DNA from: Vreelandella titanicae BH1 | Lineage (GTDB): Bacteria > Pseudomonadota > Gammaproteobacteria > Pseudomonadales > Halomonadaceae | NCBI RefSeq assembly: GCF_000336575.1 | Contig: NZ_AOPO01000005.1 | Span: 124,001 to 188,000 of the forward strand | Length of the DNA: 64,000 nt | Direction: 5' to 3' | In this document: piece after piece, positions 1 to 9,352 of the stretch | How the letters are laid out: each line of letters opens with the position of its first letter | Position numbering within the stretch: the stretch's first letter is position 1 | Program-made: the position numbers and the translations under genes | Notes under the pieces: model-generated | Database searches by the model: none | Told to the model about the DNA's origin: nothing | Seen by the model: the letters and a program-made list of their open reading frames with translations, nothing else

Positions 1-807
1 GGCCAGAGTCTCAACGATCTCTACGGCGTTACCGGCGCAGGGCGCCAGCGGCTGACTCATATCGGTGAGCAGGGCGGTGGTGGGCGTGCCTGCCTGGGTG
101 GCCACATTGGCGATGCTTTTGGCCAGTTCGCGGGATTTTTCCGGCGTAGGCATAAAAGCGCCGCTGCCGACTTTAACGTCCATTACCAGCGCATCCAGTC
201 CGGAGGCCAGCTTCTTGCCCAAGATAGAGGCGGTAATCAGCGGAATCGATTCCACGGTGGCGGTCACATCGCGCACGCCGTAGATGCGCTTGTCGGCGGG
301 GGCGAGATCACCCGTTTGGCCAATAATCGCTACGCCGGTGGTTTTCACCACCTCGCGGAAGCGCTCAGGGGCAGGGTAGGGGTCGTAGCCGGGGATCGAT
401 TCGAGCTTATCCAGGGTGCCACCGGTGTGGCCCAGGCCGCGACCGGAGATCATCGGTACAAAGGCGCCGCAGGCGGCGACCCAGGGGCCGAGCACCAACG
501 AAACCAAATCGCCCACGCCGCCGGTGGAGTGCTTGTCGACGATCGGACCGGGCAGGTTTAGATCGCTCCACTGCATCACGTGGCCAGAGTCGCGGGTGGC
601 GGTGGTCAGCGCAACGACTTCTTCACGGCTCATGCCGTTGAGAAACACGGCCATGGTGAAGGCGCCAATTTGGGCGTCGCTGATGCGATCATCGGCAATG
701 CCCTGCACAAAGGCTTTAATCTCTTCCGCGGGCAGCGGCTGGTTATCACGCTTTAGGCGAATCAGCTCCTGGGGAAGAAGGGTGTGTTTAGTCGCGTTGG
801 CAGACAT
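1..807 (-). CDS. deoA: Thymidine phosphorylase (partial, C-terminus beyond window)
   Basis: Cytosolic enzyme that phosphorolyses thymidine and deoxyuridine to the base plus 2-deoxyribose-1-phosphate. Reading the minus strand from an ATG at 807 gives about 269 uninterrupted codons to the window edge. The KHSTGGVGD phosphate-binding segment and the [16 protein letters not shown] segment of the thymidine/pyrimidine phosphorylase family are both readable. The C-terminal third lies off the left edge. The start overlaps the deoC stop by one base (TAATG), with GGAGG just upstream, so translation is probably coupled to deoC. Family identity is clear. Deo pathway membership follows from the neighbouring deoC, nupC and tsx. 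Confidence 0.95.
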   Translation of the reverse strand, partial: MSANATKHTLLPQELIRLKRDNQPLPAEEIKAFVQGIADDRISDAQIGAFTMAVFLNGMSREEVVALTTATRDSGHVMQWSDLNLPGPIVDKHSTGGVGDLVSLVLGPWVAACGAFVPMISGRGLGHTGGTLDKLESIPGYDPYPAPERFREVVKTTGVAIIGQTGDLAPADKRIYGVRDVTATVESIPLITASILGKKLASGLDALVMDVKVGSGAFMPTPEKSRELAKSIANVATQAGTPTTALLTDMSQPLAPCAGNAVEIVETLA

Positions 808-1601
808 TAGTAACCTCCGTCAGTGGTGGCCGCGTTGGTGTTGCCGGTCAACGTAGCCAGCAGATTACCCAGCAGGCTAGAGGCACCAAAGCGGAAGTGA
901 GCGGGCGTCGCCCAGCCTGAGCCCATAATATCGTTAGCAAGAGCCAAATATTCTGCTGCGTCTTCGGCGGTTTTGACGCCACCTGCTGCTTTAAAACCAA
1001 CGTCTTGGCCACTGGCCTTGATGGCTTTGAGCATAATTTCTGCGGCTTCCAGTGTAGCGTTAACAGCTACTTTGCCGGTCGAGGTTTTAATGAAATCCGC
1101 ACCGCCTTCAATGGCCAGTTCGCTGGCGCGTTTGATCAGCGCAGGTTCTTTGAGCTCGCCGGACTCAATGATCACTTTGAGCAGTGCTTGACCAGCGCAG
1201 GCGGCTTTGCACATTTCTACCAGCTCAAGGCCGGTCTCTTCGTCGCCTGCCATCAACGCGCGGTAGGGAAATACCACATCAACTTCATGGGCGCCGGAGG
1301 CAACCGCATCGCGGGTTTCACGGGCGGCGGCCATAATGTCGTCGTCGCCATTAGGGAAATTGGTGACCGTGGCGATCTTCACCTGCTCGTTTAGCTTGTG
1401 AGCCGTAAGGGCACGCTGGGCGGTGACAATAAACTGTGGGTATACGCAGACCGCGGCAGGGGTGCCAAAGGGCGTTTTCACCTGCTGGCAGAGCGCTTCA
1501 ATGGTGCTGTCCGTGTCGTTGTCGTTCAGGCTCGTCAGATCCATGAGGGTGAGTGCTTGGCGGGCGGCTTGGACGATATGGGGAGAGGCGGTCGCAGTCA
1601 T
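807..1601 (-). CDS. deoC: Deoxyribose-phosphate aldolase
   Basis: Class I aldolase cleaving 2-deoxyribose-5-phosphate to glyceraldehyde-3-phosphate and acetaldehyde, the last step of deoxynucleoside salvage. The 264-residue protein has the usual proteobacterial DeoC length. [11 protein letters not shown] carries the Schiff-base lysine, with a second conserved lysine in the GFKAAGG segment. A strong hairpin terminator separates it from nupC upstream, and it is translationally coupled to deoA downstream (shared TAATG). A phosphopentomutase gene (deoB) is not seen in the window. Confidence 0.97.
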   Translation of the reverse strand: MTATASPHIVQAARQALTLMDLTSLNDNDTDSTIEALCQQVKTPFGTPAAVCVYPQFIVTAQRALTAHKLNEQVKIATVTNFPNGDDDIMAAARETRDAVASGAHEVDVVFPYRALMAGDEETGLELVEMCKAACAGQALLKVIIESGELKEPALIKRASELAIEGGADFIKTSTGKVAVNATLEAAEIMLKAIKASGQDVGFKAAGGVKTAEDAAEYLALANDIMGSGWATPAHFRFGASSLLGNLLATLTGNTNAATTDGGY

Positions 1602-1620
1602 GGAATTCTCACAAATCAGT

Positions 1621-1662
1621 AAAAGATAAAAACGGGCACTGCGGATAAAGCCGCAGTGCCCG
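1621..1662 (-). terminator. Intrinsic terminator/attenuator between nupC and deoC
   Basis: A perfect 12-bp stem (CGGGCACTGCGG pairing with CCGCAGTGCCCG around ATAAAG) spans 1633-1662. On the minus strand it is followed by a T-rich run (TTTTTATCTTTT). It sits between the nupC stop and the deoC start, so it should end or attenuate transcription from tsx-nupC before deoC-deoA. Confidence 0.8.
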
Positions 1663-1686
1663 CCACCTTCAGTAAAACCCGCTGCG

Positions 1687-2970
1687 TTAAGCAGTGACGT
1701 TACTTAGGGCGATAAAGAAGCCAGCAATCGAGGCCGACATCAAGTTGGACAGTGTACCGGCCAATACGGCTTTGACGCCAAAACGAGCAATCTCTTTGCG
1801 GCGGGTAGGGGCAATGCTACCCAGGCCACCCAGCAGAATCGCAATGGAGGAGAGGTTCGCAAAGCCACACAGCGCAAAAGAGAGGATCGCCATGGTGTGC
1901 GGTGTCATCATCTGACCCGTCGCAGCTACCACCTGTTCCCCATCAATGTAAGGCGCTAGGTTGATGTAGGCGACAAACTCGTTGACCACTAATTTTTGGC
2001 CAATGAATGAACCAGCCAGCGTCGCTTCTTCCCAGGGTACACCCAACAGGAAGGCAAGCGGGGCAAACAGCCAGCCCAGGATCAGCTCCAGGCTCAGCGA
2101 GTCAAAGCCCACCCAGCCGCCAATGCCACCCAGGATGCCGTTGATCAACGCAATCAGCGCGATAAAGGCGAGTAGCATGGCGCCCACGTTGGCCGCGAGC
2201 ATTAGGCCCGAGGTAGCGCCCGATGCTGCAGCGTCCAGTACGTTGGCAGGTTTATCTTCCAGGGCTTCAATCTCTTCTTCCACCTTGGTAACGCTGTCGC
2301 TGTCGGTAACGTCTTGGGTTTCCGGCATGATCAGCTTGGCGAACAGCAACCCGCCCGGCGCCGCCATAAAGGAGGCCGCTACCAAGTACTCCATGGGAAT
2401 ACCCAGCGCGGCGTAGCCCGCCAATACTGAACCGGCGACCGATGCCAGACCACCACACATAACGGCAAACAGCTGCGAAGGCGTCATGCGGGCGATAAAC
2501 GGACGCACCACCAAAGGTGCTTCGGTCTGGCCGACGAAAATATTTGCCGTTGCAGAAAGCGACTCCGTGCGAGAGGTGCCCAGGGCTTTTTGCAGGGCAC
2601 CACCGAGGATGCGAATCACCCACTGCATAATGCCGATGTAGTAGAGCACGGCGATCAGCGAGGAGAAGAAGATAATGACGGGGAGTACTTTGATCGCAAA
2701 TACAAAGCCGACATTATCCACATCGGCTAAGCCGCCGAACAGAAAGCCGATACCATCGTTGGCATACACCAAAATTTGGCTAACGCCGGAGGAGATGGCC
2801 TGTAGTACCGCTTGGCCAAACGGCACATAAAGTACAAAGGCACCAATCCCCGCTTGTATAGCAAAGGCGCCCAGCACGGTACGTAGCCGGATCGATTTAC
2901 GGTCGTAGGAGAAGATCAGGGCAATGGCCACCAGAGTGACCATGCCTACCAAGCTCATAAGGAGTGTCAT
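1687..2970 (-). CDS. nupC: NupC-type concentrative nucleoside transporter
   Basis: Inner-membrane ion-coupled nucleoside importer of the CNT family. The 427 residues start with a hydrophobic N-terminal segment and then show the Nucleos_tra2/gate/C-terminal organisation. Recognisable conserved stretches are [12 protein letters not shown] (about residue 150) and GTNEFVAY-like VVNEFVAYI (about residue 330), which line the nucleoside site in CNT proteins. An AAGGAG-like ribosome-binding site precedes the ATG. It lies between the Tsx porin and deoCA, consistent with delivery of nucleosides to DeoA and DeoC. The exact specificity cannot be read from the sequence. Confidence 0.93.
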   Translation of the reverse strand: MTLLMSLVGMVTLVAIALIFSYDRKSIRLRTVLGAFAIQAGIGAFVLYVPFGQAVLQAISSGVSQILVYANDGIGFLFGGLADVDNVGFVFAIKVLPVIIFFSSLIAVLYYIGIMQWVIRILGGALQKALGTSRTESLSATANIFVGQTEAPLVVRPFIARMTPSQLFAVMCGGLASVAGSVLAGYAALGIPMEYLVAASFMAAPGGLLFAKLIMPETQDVTDSDSVTKVEEEIEALEDKPANVLDAAASGATSGLMLAANVGAMLLAFIALIALINGILGGIGGWVGFDSLSLELILGWLFAPLAFLLGVPWEEATLAGSFIGQKLVVNEFVAYINLAPYIDGEQVVAATGQMMTPHTMAILSFALCGFANLSSIAILLGGLGSIAPTRRKEIARFGVKAVLAGTLSNLMSASIAGFFIALSNVTA

Positions 2971-3024
2971 AAGGAGATCCTTCGAGTCCGGGAACCTCTA
3001 ATTAACTATTGCGCTTGCCTATAC

Positions 3025-3092
3025 GGCGTTAAAAATCGCCTCAAAATGCTCATTTACTGCTCGTAAACTCCGCCTTTTCGTTGATTTTTGCC
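3025..3092. repeat. Imperfect palindromic intergenic element
   Basis: The gap between tsx and nupC holds a long imperfect palindrome. GGCGTTAAAAATCG on the left is mirrored by CGTTGATTTTTGCC on the right, with an inner CATTTAC/GTAAAC pair around a short loop. It could form a stable structure in the tsx-nupC transcript. It resembles short palindromic elements dispersed between genes in many gammaproteobacteria, but no second copy was seen in this window, so the repeat-family assignment is inference. Confidence 0.5.
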
Positions 3093-3138
3093 TTGTCTAG
3101 CCTGCGCTCATTACGTTAATCAAAGGCTCCTAAAGCGG

Positions 3139-3984
3139 TTATAGTAAGTTGAGCTTGACGGAGTAGATCATCGCATTCTGATAATCGTTGGGGGTACCCA
3201 ACTTATTCTCAGAGTAGCGGTACTGAATGCCGGTGGTGATCAAATCGCTCGGATGCCACCATAGGCTCAGTGCACCGTTGGTGCCTACACTGCCCGCTGT
3301 ATCGCCCACGTAGTTCTGCTCCAGATACTCATCGTCGCGACCAAAGGTCTGTTCGTGCCAGTTGGTGACGCTGAAGTTCTGGTTGAGTGCAGTGAAATCA
3401 TAACCCGCGACCCAGCCTGCCATATAGCCGTTCATGCCGGTATAGCTGTTACTTTGTACCCGCGCAGCACCGATAAAAGGCTTGAACCACAGGCCATTGT
3501 CGAAGGTAGTGCGGTAACCCAAACCAAGAATCTGATCCTGCTCGCGGCTGTTATAACCGTAATCGCGGAAGTCATACAGGTGGGCGTAAATCGACAGCGG
3601 GCTGTCACCCAGGTAAATGTGTGAGGTCACTTTACCCGCGGTGCGGAAGTTGTCTTTACCACCGCTGGACTCGTCGAACTGGTCGTTGGTGGGGTTCTCG
3701 AAATCAAAGAAGCCGTAGAACTCGCCCCAGCTAAAGCCAGCGCCGCCTTCGATTTCGAGAAACATAAAGTCGCTTTTCGCCGCGTTGGAAGCGGTGCGCG
3801 CCTCGGTACCGTTTGACCAGTCCAGGTAGTTAACCGAAACGTTGGCGAATGACCACAGCCGATCAAGGGGATGCGGCTGAGCAGCCTCGTCTGCCATTAG
3901 CGGCGTAGTGAGTATGGCCCCTAATACGCCAGCGCCAAGCGCGATCTTAGACGAAGGGGGGCGAGAGTGTGTACGAGCAGTCAT
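3139..3984 (-). CDS. tsx: Tsx-like nucleoside-specific outer-membrane channel
   Basis: Outer-membrane beta-barrel for nucleoside entry. The 281-residue precursor has a basic N-terminus, a hydrophobic segment and a cleavage site near PLMADEA (about residues 28-34). The mature part begins LWSFANVSVNYLDWSNG and alternates hydrophobic and polar residues as a Tsx-family barrel does. It ends in hydrophobic residues (VKLNLL) without the usual terminal Phe. It is the promoter-proximal gene of the deo cluster and diverges from deoR across a region with two DeoR-like operators. Confidence 0.88.
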   Translation of the reverse strand: MTARTHSRPPSSKIALGAGVLGAILTTPLMADEAAQPHPLDRLWSFANVSVNYLDWSNGTEARTASNAAKSDFMFLEIEGGAGFSWGEFYGFFDFENPTNDQFDESSGGKDNFRTAGKVTSHIYLGDSPLSIYAHLYDFRDYGYNSREQDQILGLGYRTTFDNGLWFKPFIGAARVQSNSYTGMNGYMAGWVAGYDFTALNQNFSVTNWHEQTFGRDDEYLEQNYVGDTAGSVGTNGALSLWWHPSDLITTGIQYRYSENKLGTPNDYQNAMIYSVKLNLL

Positions 3985-4061
3985 GAGAGCCTCAACATTG
4001 GTTGTCGCGGAGCCACTTGGGTGTGGCTATCCGAGGTTGTAGTCGTGCGGGCTGGCGTTAA

Positions 4062-4098
4062 TGTTAAAATTATAACATTTAGTGTTATTTTTCTAACG
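4062..4098. promoter_or_regulatory. Tandem DeoR-type operators
   Basis: Two inverted repeats lie in the tsx/deoR divergent region: TGTTAAAATTATAACA at 4062-4077 and TGTTATTTTTCTAACG at 4083-4098. Both fit TGTTA-N6-TAAC(A/G), the half-site layout of the E. coli DeoR operator. Their starts are 21 bp apart, so they lie on the same helix face. They probably mediate repression of tsx-nupC-deoCA and of deoR itself. Confidence 0.75.
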
Positions 4099-4294
4099 TT
4101 GATTTGCAAGAGTTGTCACATCAACGCTATTTAAATGTCATATGGCTCTCATTGTGGCACTAATAGCACCAATAGCCGTCGTAGCAGTGGAAATTACGCC
4201 GCCGCTCGCTCAGCATAGAAATGAAAATGGACGCAACACCGATGCTCTCGTTGCGAAAATCACAACAAGAGGGGTTTGCCAGGAGATGCCCACC

Positions 4295-5077
4295 ATGAAT
4301 GGCCGTAGTGCGCTGCGCCTTGCCAAGCTTCAGGAAGCGCTTGCCAGTGGCGGTACTCTTCATCTGCGCGATGCCGCAGAGCTATGCGATGTTTCCGAAA
4401 TGACCATCCGTCGCGATCTGACGACTCAGGATACTGCCATTAGCCTGCTGGGTGGACGCCTAGTGATGGCAAACTACCCTGGCGTAACGCCTATTTATGA
4501 CTTGACCGAACAGCAGGCTAGCCACTACCAGGCCAAGTATCGGCTTTGTCAGCGGGCGTTAGCCTACATAGAAGAGGGCGATACGCTGTTTATCGACTGC
4601 GGCTCAACGCTAATGCCGCTGCTGAGCCAGTTAAGTCATTTCCGAGAGCTGACGGTAGTGACCTATGCGCTTAATGTTGCCAATGCCGTTGCCGCCCTGC
4701 CCAACGTGCGCTTGGTGCTACTGGGCGGGCTGTTTTATGCCACCTCGCAGTCATTCGGTAGCGACAATATGACTGCTGCTATCGAGCGGTTAGGCATTAA
4801 TAAGGCGCTGATCTCCGCTGCAGGGGTGGATTTAGAGCGTGGTGTTAGCTGCTTTCACTTTCACGAAGTGGCGCCTAAACAGGCTGCCATTGCCACCGCT
4901 ATGCAGCGCCTGTTGGTGGTAGATGCCAGTAAGTTCAGCGTAGTTCGCCCGGCCTATTTCGCTGCTCTGGACGATTTTGATGTGGTGGTTACCGACGAAG
5001 AGGGCGCCCCGCAGTTGCTTAAAAAAAATGGCCGCGTTGTACCTGAGATAGTGGTTCCCACCGTCACAGTGGCGTAA
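4295..5077 (+). CDS. deoR: DeoR-family transcriptional repressor of deoxynucleoside catabolism
   Basis: Cytosolic repressor with an N-terminal DeoR helix-turn-helix (LHLRDAAELCDVSEMTIRRDL) and a C-terminal sugar-phosphate-sensing DeoRC domain containing DTLFIDCGST and the VVDASKF segment. The open frame extends upstream to 4142, but AGGAG at 4281-4285 is well placed for the ATG at 4295 (MNGRSALRL). That start gives about 260 residues, the family norm. The expected effector is deoxyribose-5-phosphate, inferred from divergence from the tsx-nupC-deoCA genes and the TGTTA-N6-TAACA operators between them. Confidence 0.9.
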   Translation: MNGRSALRLAKLQEALASGGTLHLRDAAELCDVSEMTIRRDLTTQDTAISLLGGRLVMANYPGVTPIYDLTEQQASHYQAKYRLCQRALAYIEEGDTLFIDCGSTLMPLLSQLSHFRELTVVTYALNVANAVAALPNVRLVLLGGLFYATSQSFGSDNMTAAIERLGINKALISAAGVDLERGVSCFHFHEVAPKQAAIATAMQRLLVVDASKFSVVRPAYFAALDDFDVVVTDEEGAPQLLKKNGRVVPEIVVPTVTVA

Positions 5078-5422
5078 GCGATTTCCCCCTTGCTCATCCC
5101 AGTCAATACCTTGGGTGCGGCAATGCGCCACTTCTTTCATGATCTCGATCAATAGAAAATACTTTAGTCTTAACTGCTTAAGCCTTTAGTGCTTAGGCCA
5201 GCGAGGCTCGTCGCCAATTCCCATCCGGCGACGCATATTTTTCCCGGAGCAATGGCGCCCAGCGTCACGTGTGCACTGTCCTTGAGAGCGTTTTCCTAGC
5301 ACGTTTTCAAGAGCGCCATGCAGAGCATGTTTTGGGAAGAGTATGGGGTGGTAGTTAGCCTGCTATGTAGAAGGGCGACATGGCTAGCTAGTGTTTTAAA
5401 CAACCTCTGACGAGATCACACC
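5078..5422. other. Intergenic region, deoR to cyoA
   Basis: About 345 bases without a convincing gene. It must hold the cyo promoter. The short frames on either strand have no recognisable domain and no good ribosome-binding site. No clear terminator for deoR was identified. Confidence 0.5.
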
Positions 5423-6430
5423 ATGCAACGACGCTCACTTTGGCGCAGGCGAGGCACTCTAGTGCTCCTTGCGCTGTGTCTGTTTCTAGCAGGCTGTAGT
5501 TCAGCGCTGCTAGACCCAAAAGGCCAGATTGGCGCTGAGCAGCGCACACTGATTCTGACCGCCTTTGGCCTAATGTTGATTGTAGTTATTCCTGTGATTG
5601 TCATGACGCTGCTGTTTGGCTGGCGTTACCGGCGTAGTAATAGCCTGGCTAAATACACGCCTGATTGGGCGCACTCCAACGTGATTGAAGCGGTGGTGTG
5701 GATCGTGCCCTGTGCGATTATCGCGGTGCTCGCCCTGTTGACCTGGAAGACCTCCCATAGCCTTGATCCCCACAAACCGCTGGAAAGCGATGTGGCGCCG
5801 ATCGAAATACAGGCGGTGGCGCTTGATTGGAAGTGGCTGTTTATCTACCCCGAGCAGGGTATTGCCAGTGTTAACGAAGTGGCCTTTCCGGTAGATACAC
5901 CGGTGCGCTTTAGGGTCAGCTCAGGCTCAGTGATGAACGCTTTCTTTATCCCCCATCTTGGCAGCCAGATTTATGCCATGGCGGGCATGGATAACGATGT
6001 CCATCTCATCGCCGATGAAATTGGTAGCTACCCTGGTCGTTCCACCAACTACAGTGGCGCGGGCTTCTCTGGCATGACCTTTGAAGCCAAGGTGACCAAC
6101 CCCGAGGATTTTGACGCCTGGGTGGAAACGGTACGCGCTGCTCCACAAACGCTGACCTACCCAGAAGGTTATGAAGCGTTGGCGGAACCTAGCGAATCGA
6201 ATCCGGTTGAGTACTTCTCAGCCATTTCACCATCGCTGTATGAAAGCATCTTACGAAGCTTCCATACCGGCGGCGAGCATCAGATGGGCGGCGATCATGC
6301 TGACTCCCACGATGGCGAAAATGAGAAGACTGCCGATCACGCGGCCGAATCAGGTCATGTCACTAACAACCATGCTAGTCAGGATAATGCCATGCGCAGC
6401 CACTCCTCTAGCGTAGAAGTGGGAGGTTAA
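5423..6430 (+). CDS. cyoA: Cytochrome bo3 ubiquinol oxidase subunit II
   Basis: Subunit II of the proton-pumping terminal quinol oxidase. The 335-residue lipoprotein has a signal peptide ending in LAGC (Cys about residue 25), two membrane helices (about residues 40-65 and 90-110) and a periplasmic cupredoxin-like domain. As in quinol oxidases, the CuA ligands are missing. AGFSGMTFEAKV marks the end of the cupredoxin fold and leads into the COX-aromatic-rich region. The last ~55 residues are unusually rich in His, Asp, Glu and Ser with little structure, beyond the E. coli-type core. It is the first gene of a tightly packed cyoABCDE operon. Confidence 0.96.
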   Translation: MQRRSLWRRRGTLVLLALCLFLAGCSSALLDPKGQIGAEQRTLILTAFGLMLIVVIPVIVMTLLFGWRYRRSNSLAKYTPDWAHSNVIEAVVWIVPCAIIAVLALLTWKTSHSLDPHKPLESDVAPIEIQAVALDWKWLFIYPEQGIASVNEVAFPVDTPVRFRVSSGSVMNAFFIPHLGSQIYAMAGMDNDVHLIADEIGSYPGRSTNYSGAGFSGMTFEAKVTNPEDFDAWVETVRAAPQTLTYPEGYEALAEPSESNPVEYFSAISPSLYESILRSFHTGGEHQMGGDHADSHDGENEKTADHAAESGHVTNNHASQDNAMRSHSSSVEVGG

Positions 6431-6433
6431 GCC

Positions 6434-8410
6434 GTGTTTGGAAAACTCACGTTAGAGTCAATTCCCTACCACGAGCCGATCATCATGGTCGTCGCGGCCT
6501 TTATGGCCATTGGTGGGATCGCACTGTTTGGTTTAATCACCTATTACCGTAAGTGGGGCTGGCTGTGGAACGAGTGGTTTACCTCCGTTGACCATAAAAA
6601 GCTCGGCATTATGTATTTCATCGTCGCTCTGGTGATGCTGCTGCGCGGCTTCTCGGATGCGATAATGATGCGCACCCAGCTGGCCATGGCCGCCGGGGAT
6701 GCAGCGGGCTATTTACCCCCTGAACACTACGACCAGATCTTTACCGCCCACGGCGTGATTATGATCTTCTTTGTCGCCATGCCCATGGTCATCGGCTTGA
6801 TGAACCTTGTGGTGCCGCTGCAAATTGGTGCCCGCGACGTTGCTTTCCCTTTCCTGAATAACTTAAGCTTTTGGCTGTTTGCGGTCTCCGCGATACTGGT
6901 CAATATCTCGCTGGTGGTGGGCGAATTCGCCAAAACCGGCTGGCTCGCTTACGCGCCGTTATCGGGGATCGAGTTTAGTCCCGGGGTGGGGGTCGACTAC
7001 TGGATATGGGCGTTGCAGATATCCGGTATAGGCACCACGCTGACCGGTATTAACTTTTTCGTGACCATCATTAAAATGCGCACCAAAGGCATGACGATGT
7101 TCCGCATGCCGATCTTCACCTGGACCTCGCTGTGCGCCAACGTGCTGATCATTGCTTCCTTCCCAATTTTGACCGCGACCATCGCGCTGCTAACGCTGGA
7201 TCGCTATTTGGGTATGCACTTCTTTACCAATGATTTTGGCGGCAACATGATGATGTACGTCAATCTCATCTGGGCCTGGGGCCACCCGGAAGTTTATATC
7301 CTGATTCTGCCAGCCTTCGGCGTGTTCTCTGAAGTGATTGCGACCTTTGCCCGTAAGCGGCTGTTCGGCTACGCCACCATGGTGTGGGCGACCATTTCGA
7401 TCACCTTGCTCTCGTTTGTGGTTTGGTTGCACCACTTTTTCACCATGGGGGCGGGCGCCAACGTCAACGCCTTCTTCGGCATTATGACAATGATCATCGC
7501 CATTCCTACCGGGGTGAAAGTGTTCAACTGGCTGTTCACCATGTTCCGCGGCAGCCTGGAACTCACTTCGCCGGTGCTATGGACGCTGGGCTTTATTATC
7601 ACCTTTACCCTAGGCGGTATGACCGGCGTTATGCTGGCGGTGCCCGCGGCTAACTTTGTGTTGCATAACAGCCTGTTCGTTATTGCGCACTTCCACAACG
7701 TTATTATCGGCGGCGTGGTGTTCGGCATGATGGCGGGGCTTACCTATTGGTTCCCCAAAGCGTTCGGTTTCACTTTGAACGAAAAGTGGGGCAAGCGTTC
7801 GTTCTGGTGCTGGTTTATCGGCTTCTACGTCGCCTTTATGCCGCTTTATGTACTGGCCTTCTTTGGTGCCGTGCGCCGCATGCAGTCCTACGCCAACCCC
7901 GAATGGCAGCCGTGGATGATTCTGGCCTGGGTAGGCGCGGTAATCATTATGCTGGGCATTGTCTGCACCATCATCCAGTTCTGGGTGAGTATTCGCGACC
8001 GCAAACAGAACGCTGATGTCACCGGCGACCCCTGGAATGGTCGCACCTTGGAGTGGTCAACCTCTTCTCCAGCGCCGTTCTACAACTTTGCACGTCTGCC
8101 GGAAGTGGGCGATATCGACAGCTTCTGGTCGCAAAAGCAGCGTAGCGAAGAGCAGCTTGAAGAAGCCCCCTATACCGATATTCATATGCCTCGTAATACC
8201 GTGGCCGGGCCAGTTATCAGCTTCTTTGCGCTGGTCATCGGCTTTGCGCTGGTGTGGCATATCTGGTGGTTAGCCGGCGTCGGCGCCGTGGGTGTATTCA
8301 TCAGCTTTATGGCACGGGTATTTAACGACGATATCGACTACTACGTTCCCGCTGCTGAAGTTGAGCGAATCGAACGTGAGCATCAACAACGCGTGGAGGC
8401 GCAAGCGTAA
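6434..8410 (+). CDS. cyoB: Cytochrome bo3 ubiquinol oxidase subunit I
   Basis: Catalytic haem-copper subunit reducing O2 to water with proton pumping. It has 658 residues and about 15 membrane helices. The HPEVY motif places His284 and Tyr288 (the cross-linked CuB ligand pair), with His333-His334 in LHHFFTMG as further CuB ligands and HFHNVIIGG giving the haem ligands near residues 419-421. Numbering coincides with the E. coli enzyme. Translation starts at GTG 6434 behind a strong GGGAGG at 6421-6426. It follows cyoA by three bases and overlaps cyoC by one (TAATG). Confidence 0.98.
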   Translation: MFGKLTLESIPYHEPIIMVVAAFMAIGGIALFGLITYYRKWGWLWNEWFTSVDHKKLGIMYFIVALVMLLRGFSDAIMMRTQLAMAAGDAAGYLPPEHYDQIFTAHGVIMIFFVAMPMVIGLMNLVVPLQIGARDVAFPFLNNLSFWLFAVSAILVNISLVVGEFAKTGWLAYAPLSGIEFSPGVGVDYWIWALQISGIGTTLTGINFFVTIIKMRTKGMTMFRMPIFTWTSLCANVLIIASFPILTATIALLTLDRYLGMHFFTNDFGGNMMMYVNLIWAWGHPEVYILILPAFGVFSEVIATFARKRLFGYATMVWATISITLLSFVVWLHHFFTMGAGANVNAFFGIMTMIIAIPTGVKVFNWLFTMFRGSLELTSPVLWTLGFIITFTLGGMTGVMLAVPAANFVLHNSLFVIAHFHNVIIGGVVFGMMAGLTYWFPKAFGFTLNEKWGKRSFWCWFIGFYVAFMPLYVLAFFGAVRRMQSYANPEWQPWMILAWVGAVIIMLGIVCTIIQFWVSIRDRKQNADVTGDPWNGRTLEWSTSSPAPFYNFARLPEVGDIDSFWSQKQRSEEQLEEAPYTDIHMPRNTVAGPVISFFALVIGFALVWHIWWLAGVGAVGVFISFMARVFNDDIDYYVPAAEVERIEREHQQRVEAQA

Positions 8411-9030
8411 TGTCGACTGATACGCTAAATCATAGCTCGCACCACCCGGTAGAGCACGAAGAAGAGCATCACGATGCCTCGGGCACGAAATTGTTTGGTT
8501 TCTGGGTCTACTTAATGAGCGATTTGGTGATCTTCGGGTCACTGTTCGCCACTTACGCCGTGCTGATGAAGGGCACGGCGGGTGGGCCAACTGGCGCTGA
8601 TATCTTTGAATTACCTTTGATCCTTTTCGGAACCTTTGCACTGCTGATCAGTAGTTTCACTTTCGGTATGGGCGTTTTGGCAATGCATGCCAACCGTGTT
8701 GGCCAAGTGAAAGTGTGGCTGATTATTACCTTTCTACTGGGCTTGTGCTTCCTGGGGATGGAAGTCTATGAATTCCAGCATCTAATCCATGAAGGGTACG
8801 GTCCGGACCGTAGCGGCTTTTTATCGGCCTTCTTTACCCTAGTCGGTACTCACGGGTTGCACGTTACGTTTGGCATGATCTGGATTTTGGTGATGTTGGT
8901 ACAGCTTTACACCAAAGGGTTGAACGATATGACCCGGCCGAGGATTTTGTGCCTAAGCCTGTTCTGGCACTTCCTCGATATTGTCTGGATCTGTGTCTTC
9001 TCATTCGTCTATCTGATGGGAGTGTTGTGA
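8410..9030 (+). CDS. cyoC: Cytochrome bo3 ubiquinol oxidase subunit III
   Basis: Five-helix subunit III of the quinol oxidase, 206 residues, normal for CyoC. The N-terminus is His- and Glu-rich, followed by [23 protein letters not shown], typical of the family's first helix. [13 protein letters not shown] and the C-terminal [19 protein letters not shown] match subunit III signatures. The ATG overlaps the cyoB stop, indicating coupled translation and stoichiometric assembly. Confidence 0.97.
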   Translation: MSTDTLNHSSHHPVEHEEEHHDASGTKLFGFWVYLMSDLVIFGSLFATYAVLMKGTAGGPTGADIFELPLILFGTFALLISSFTFGMGVLAMHANRVGQVKVWLIITFLLGLCFLGMEVYEFQHLIHEGYGPDRSGFLSAFFTLVGTHGLHVTFGMIWILVMLVQLYTKGLNDMTRPRILCLSLFWHFLDIVWICVFSFVYLMGVL

Positions 9031-9031
9031 G

Positions 9032-9352
9032 ATGAGTGCAAGTTCAACCAATGCCCATGGCAGCGTTAAGTCGTATGTGACAGGACTGGTATTGTCGCTG
9101 ATACTGACCATTATCCCTTTTGCGGTGGTGATGAGTGGCGCTTTTAGCGTATTGGCTACCGTGATTGTGATAGCCGTGACCGCGGTGTTGCAGATACTGG
9201 TGCAACTGGTCATGTTTATGCATATGAGTACCAAAGCCGACGAAGGCTGGAATCTGATGTCCTTCGTCTTCACACTGACGATTCTCGTCCTAGTGGTAGG
9301 AGGCTCGCTGTGGATCATGCAGCATCTGCATCTCAACATGATGATCGGCTAA
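9032..9352 (+). CDS. cyoD: Cytochrome bo3 ubiquinol oxidase subunit IV
   Basis: Small 106-residue three-helix subunit IV of the quinol oxidase, needed for stable CuB-site assembly in characterised members. The helix pattern and the segment LQILVQLVMFMHM are characteristic. It follows cyoC by one base, and its 3' end overlaps the cyoE start by about 43 bases. Confidence 0.95.
   Translation: MSASSTNAHGSVKSYVTGLVLSLILTIIPFAVVMSGAFSVLATVIVIAVTAVLQILVQLVMFMHMSTKADEGWNLMSFVFTLTILVLVVGGSLWIMQHLHLNMMIG

Noticed and set aside
4832..5152. 106-codon minus-strand frame opposite the end of deoR
   Set aside because: Mostly antisense to the clear deoR coding sequence, with no domain.
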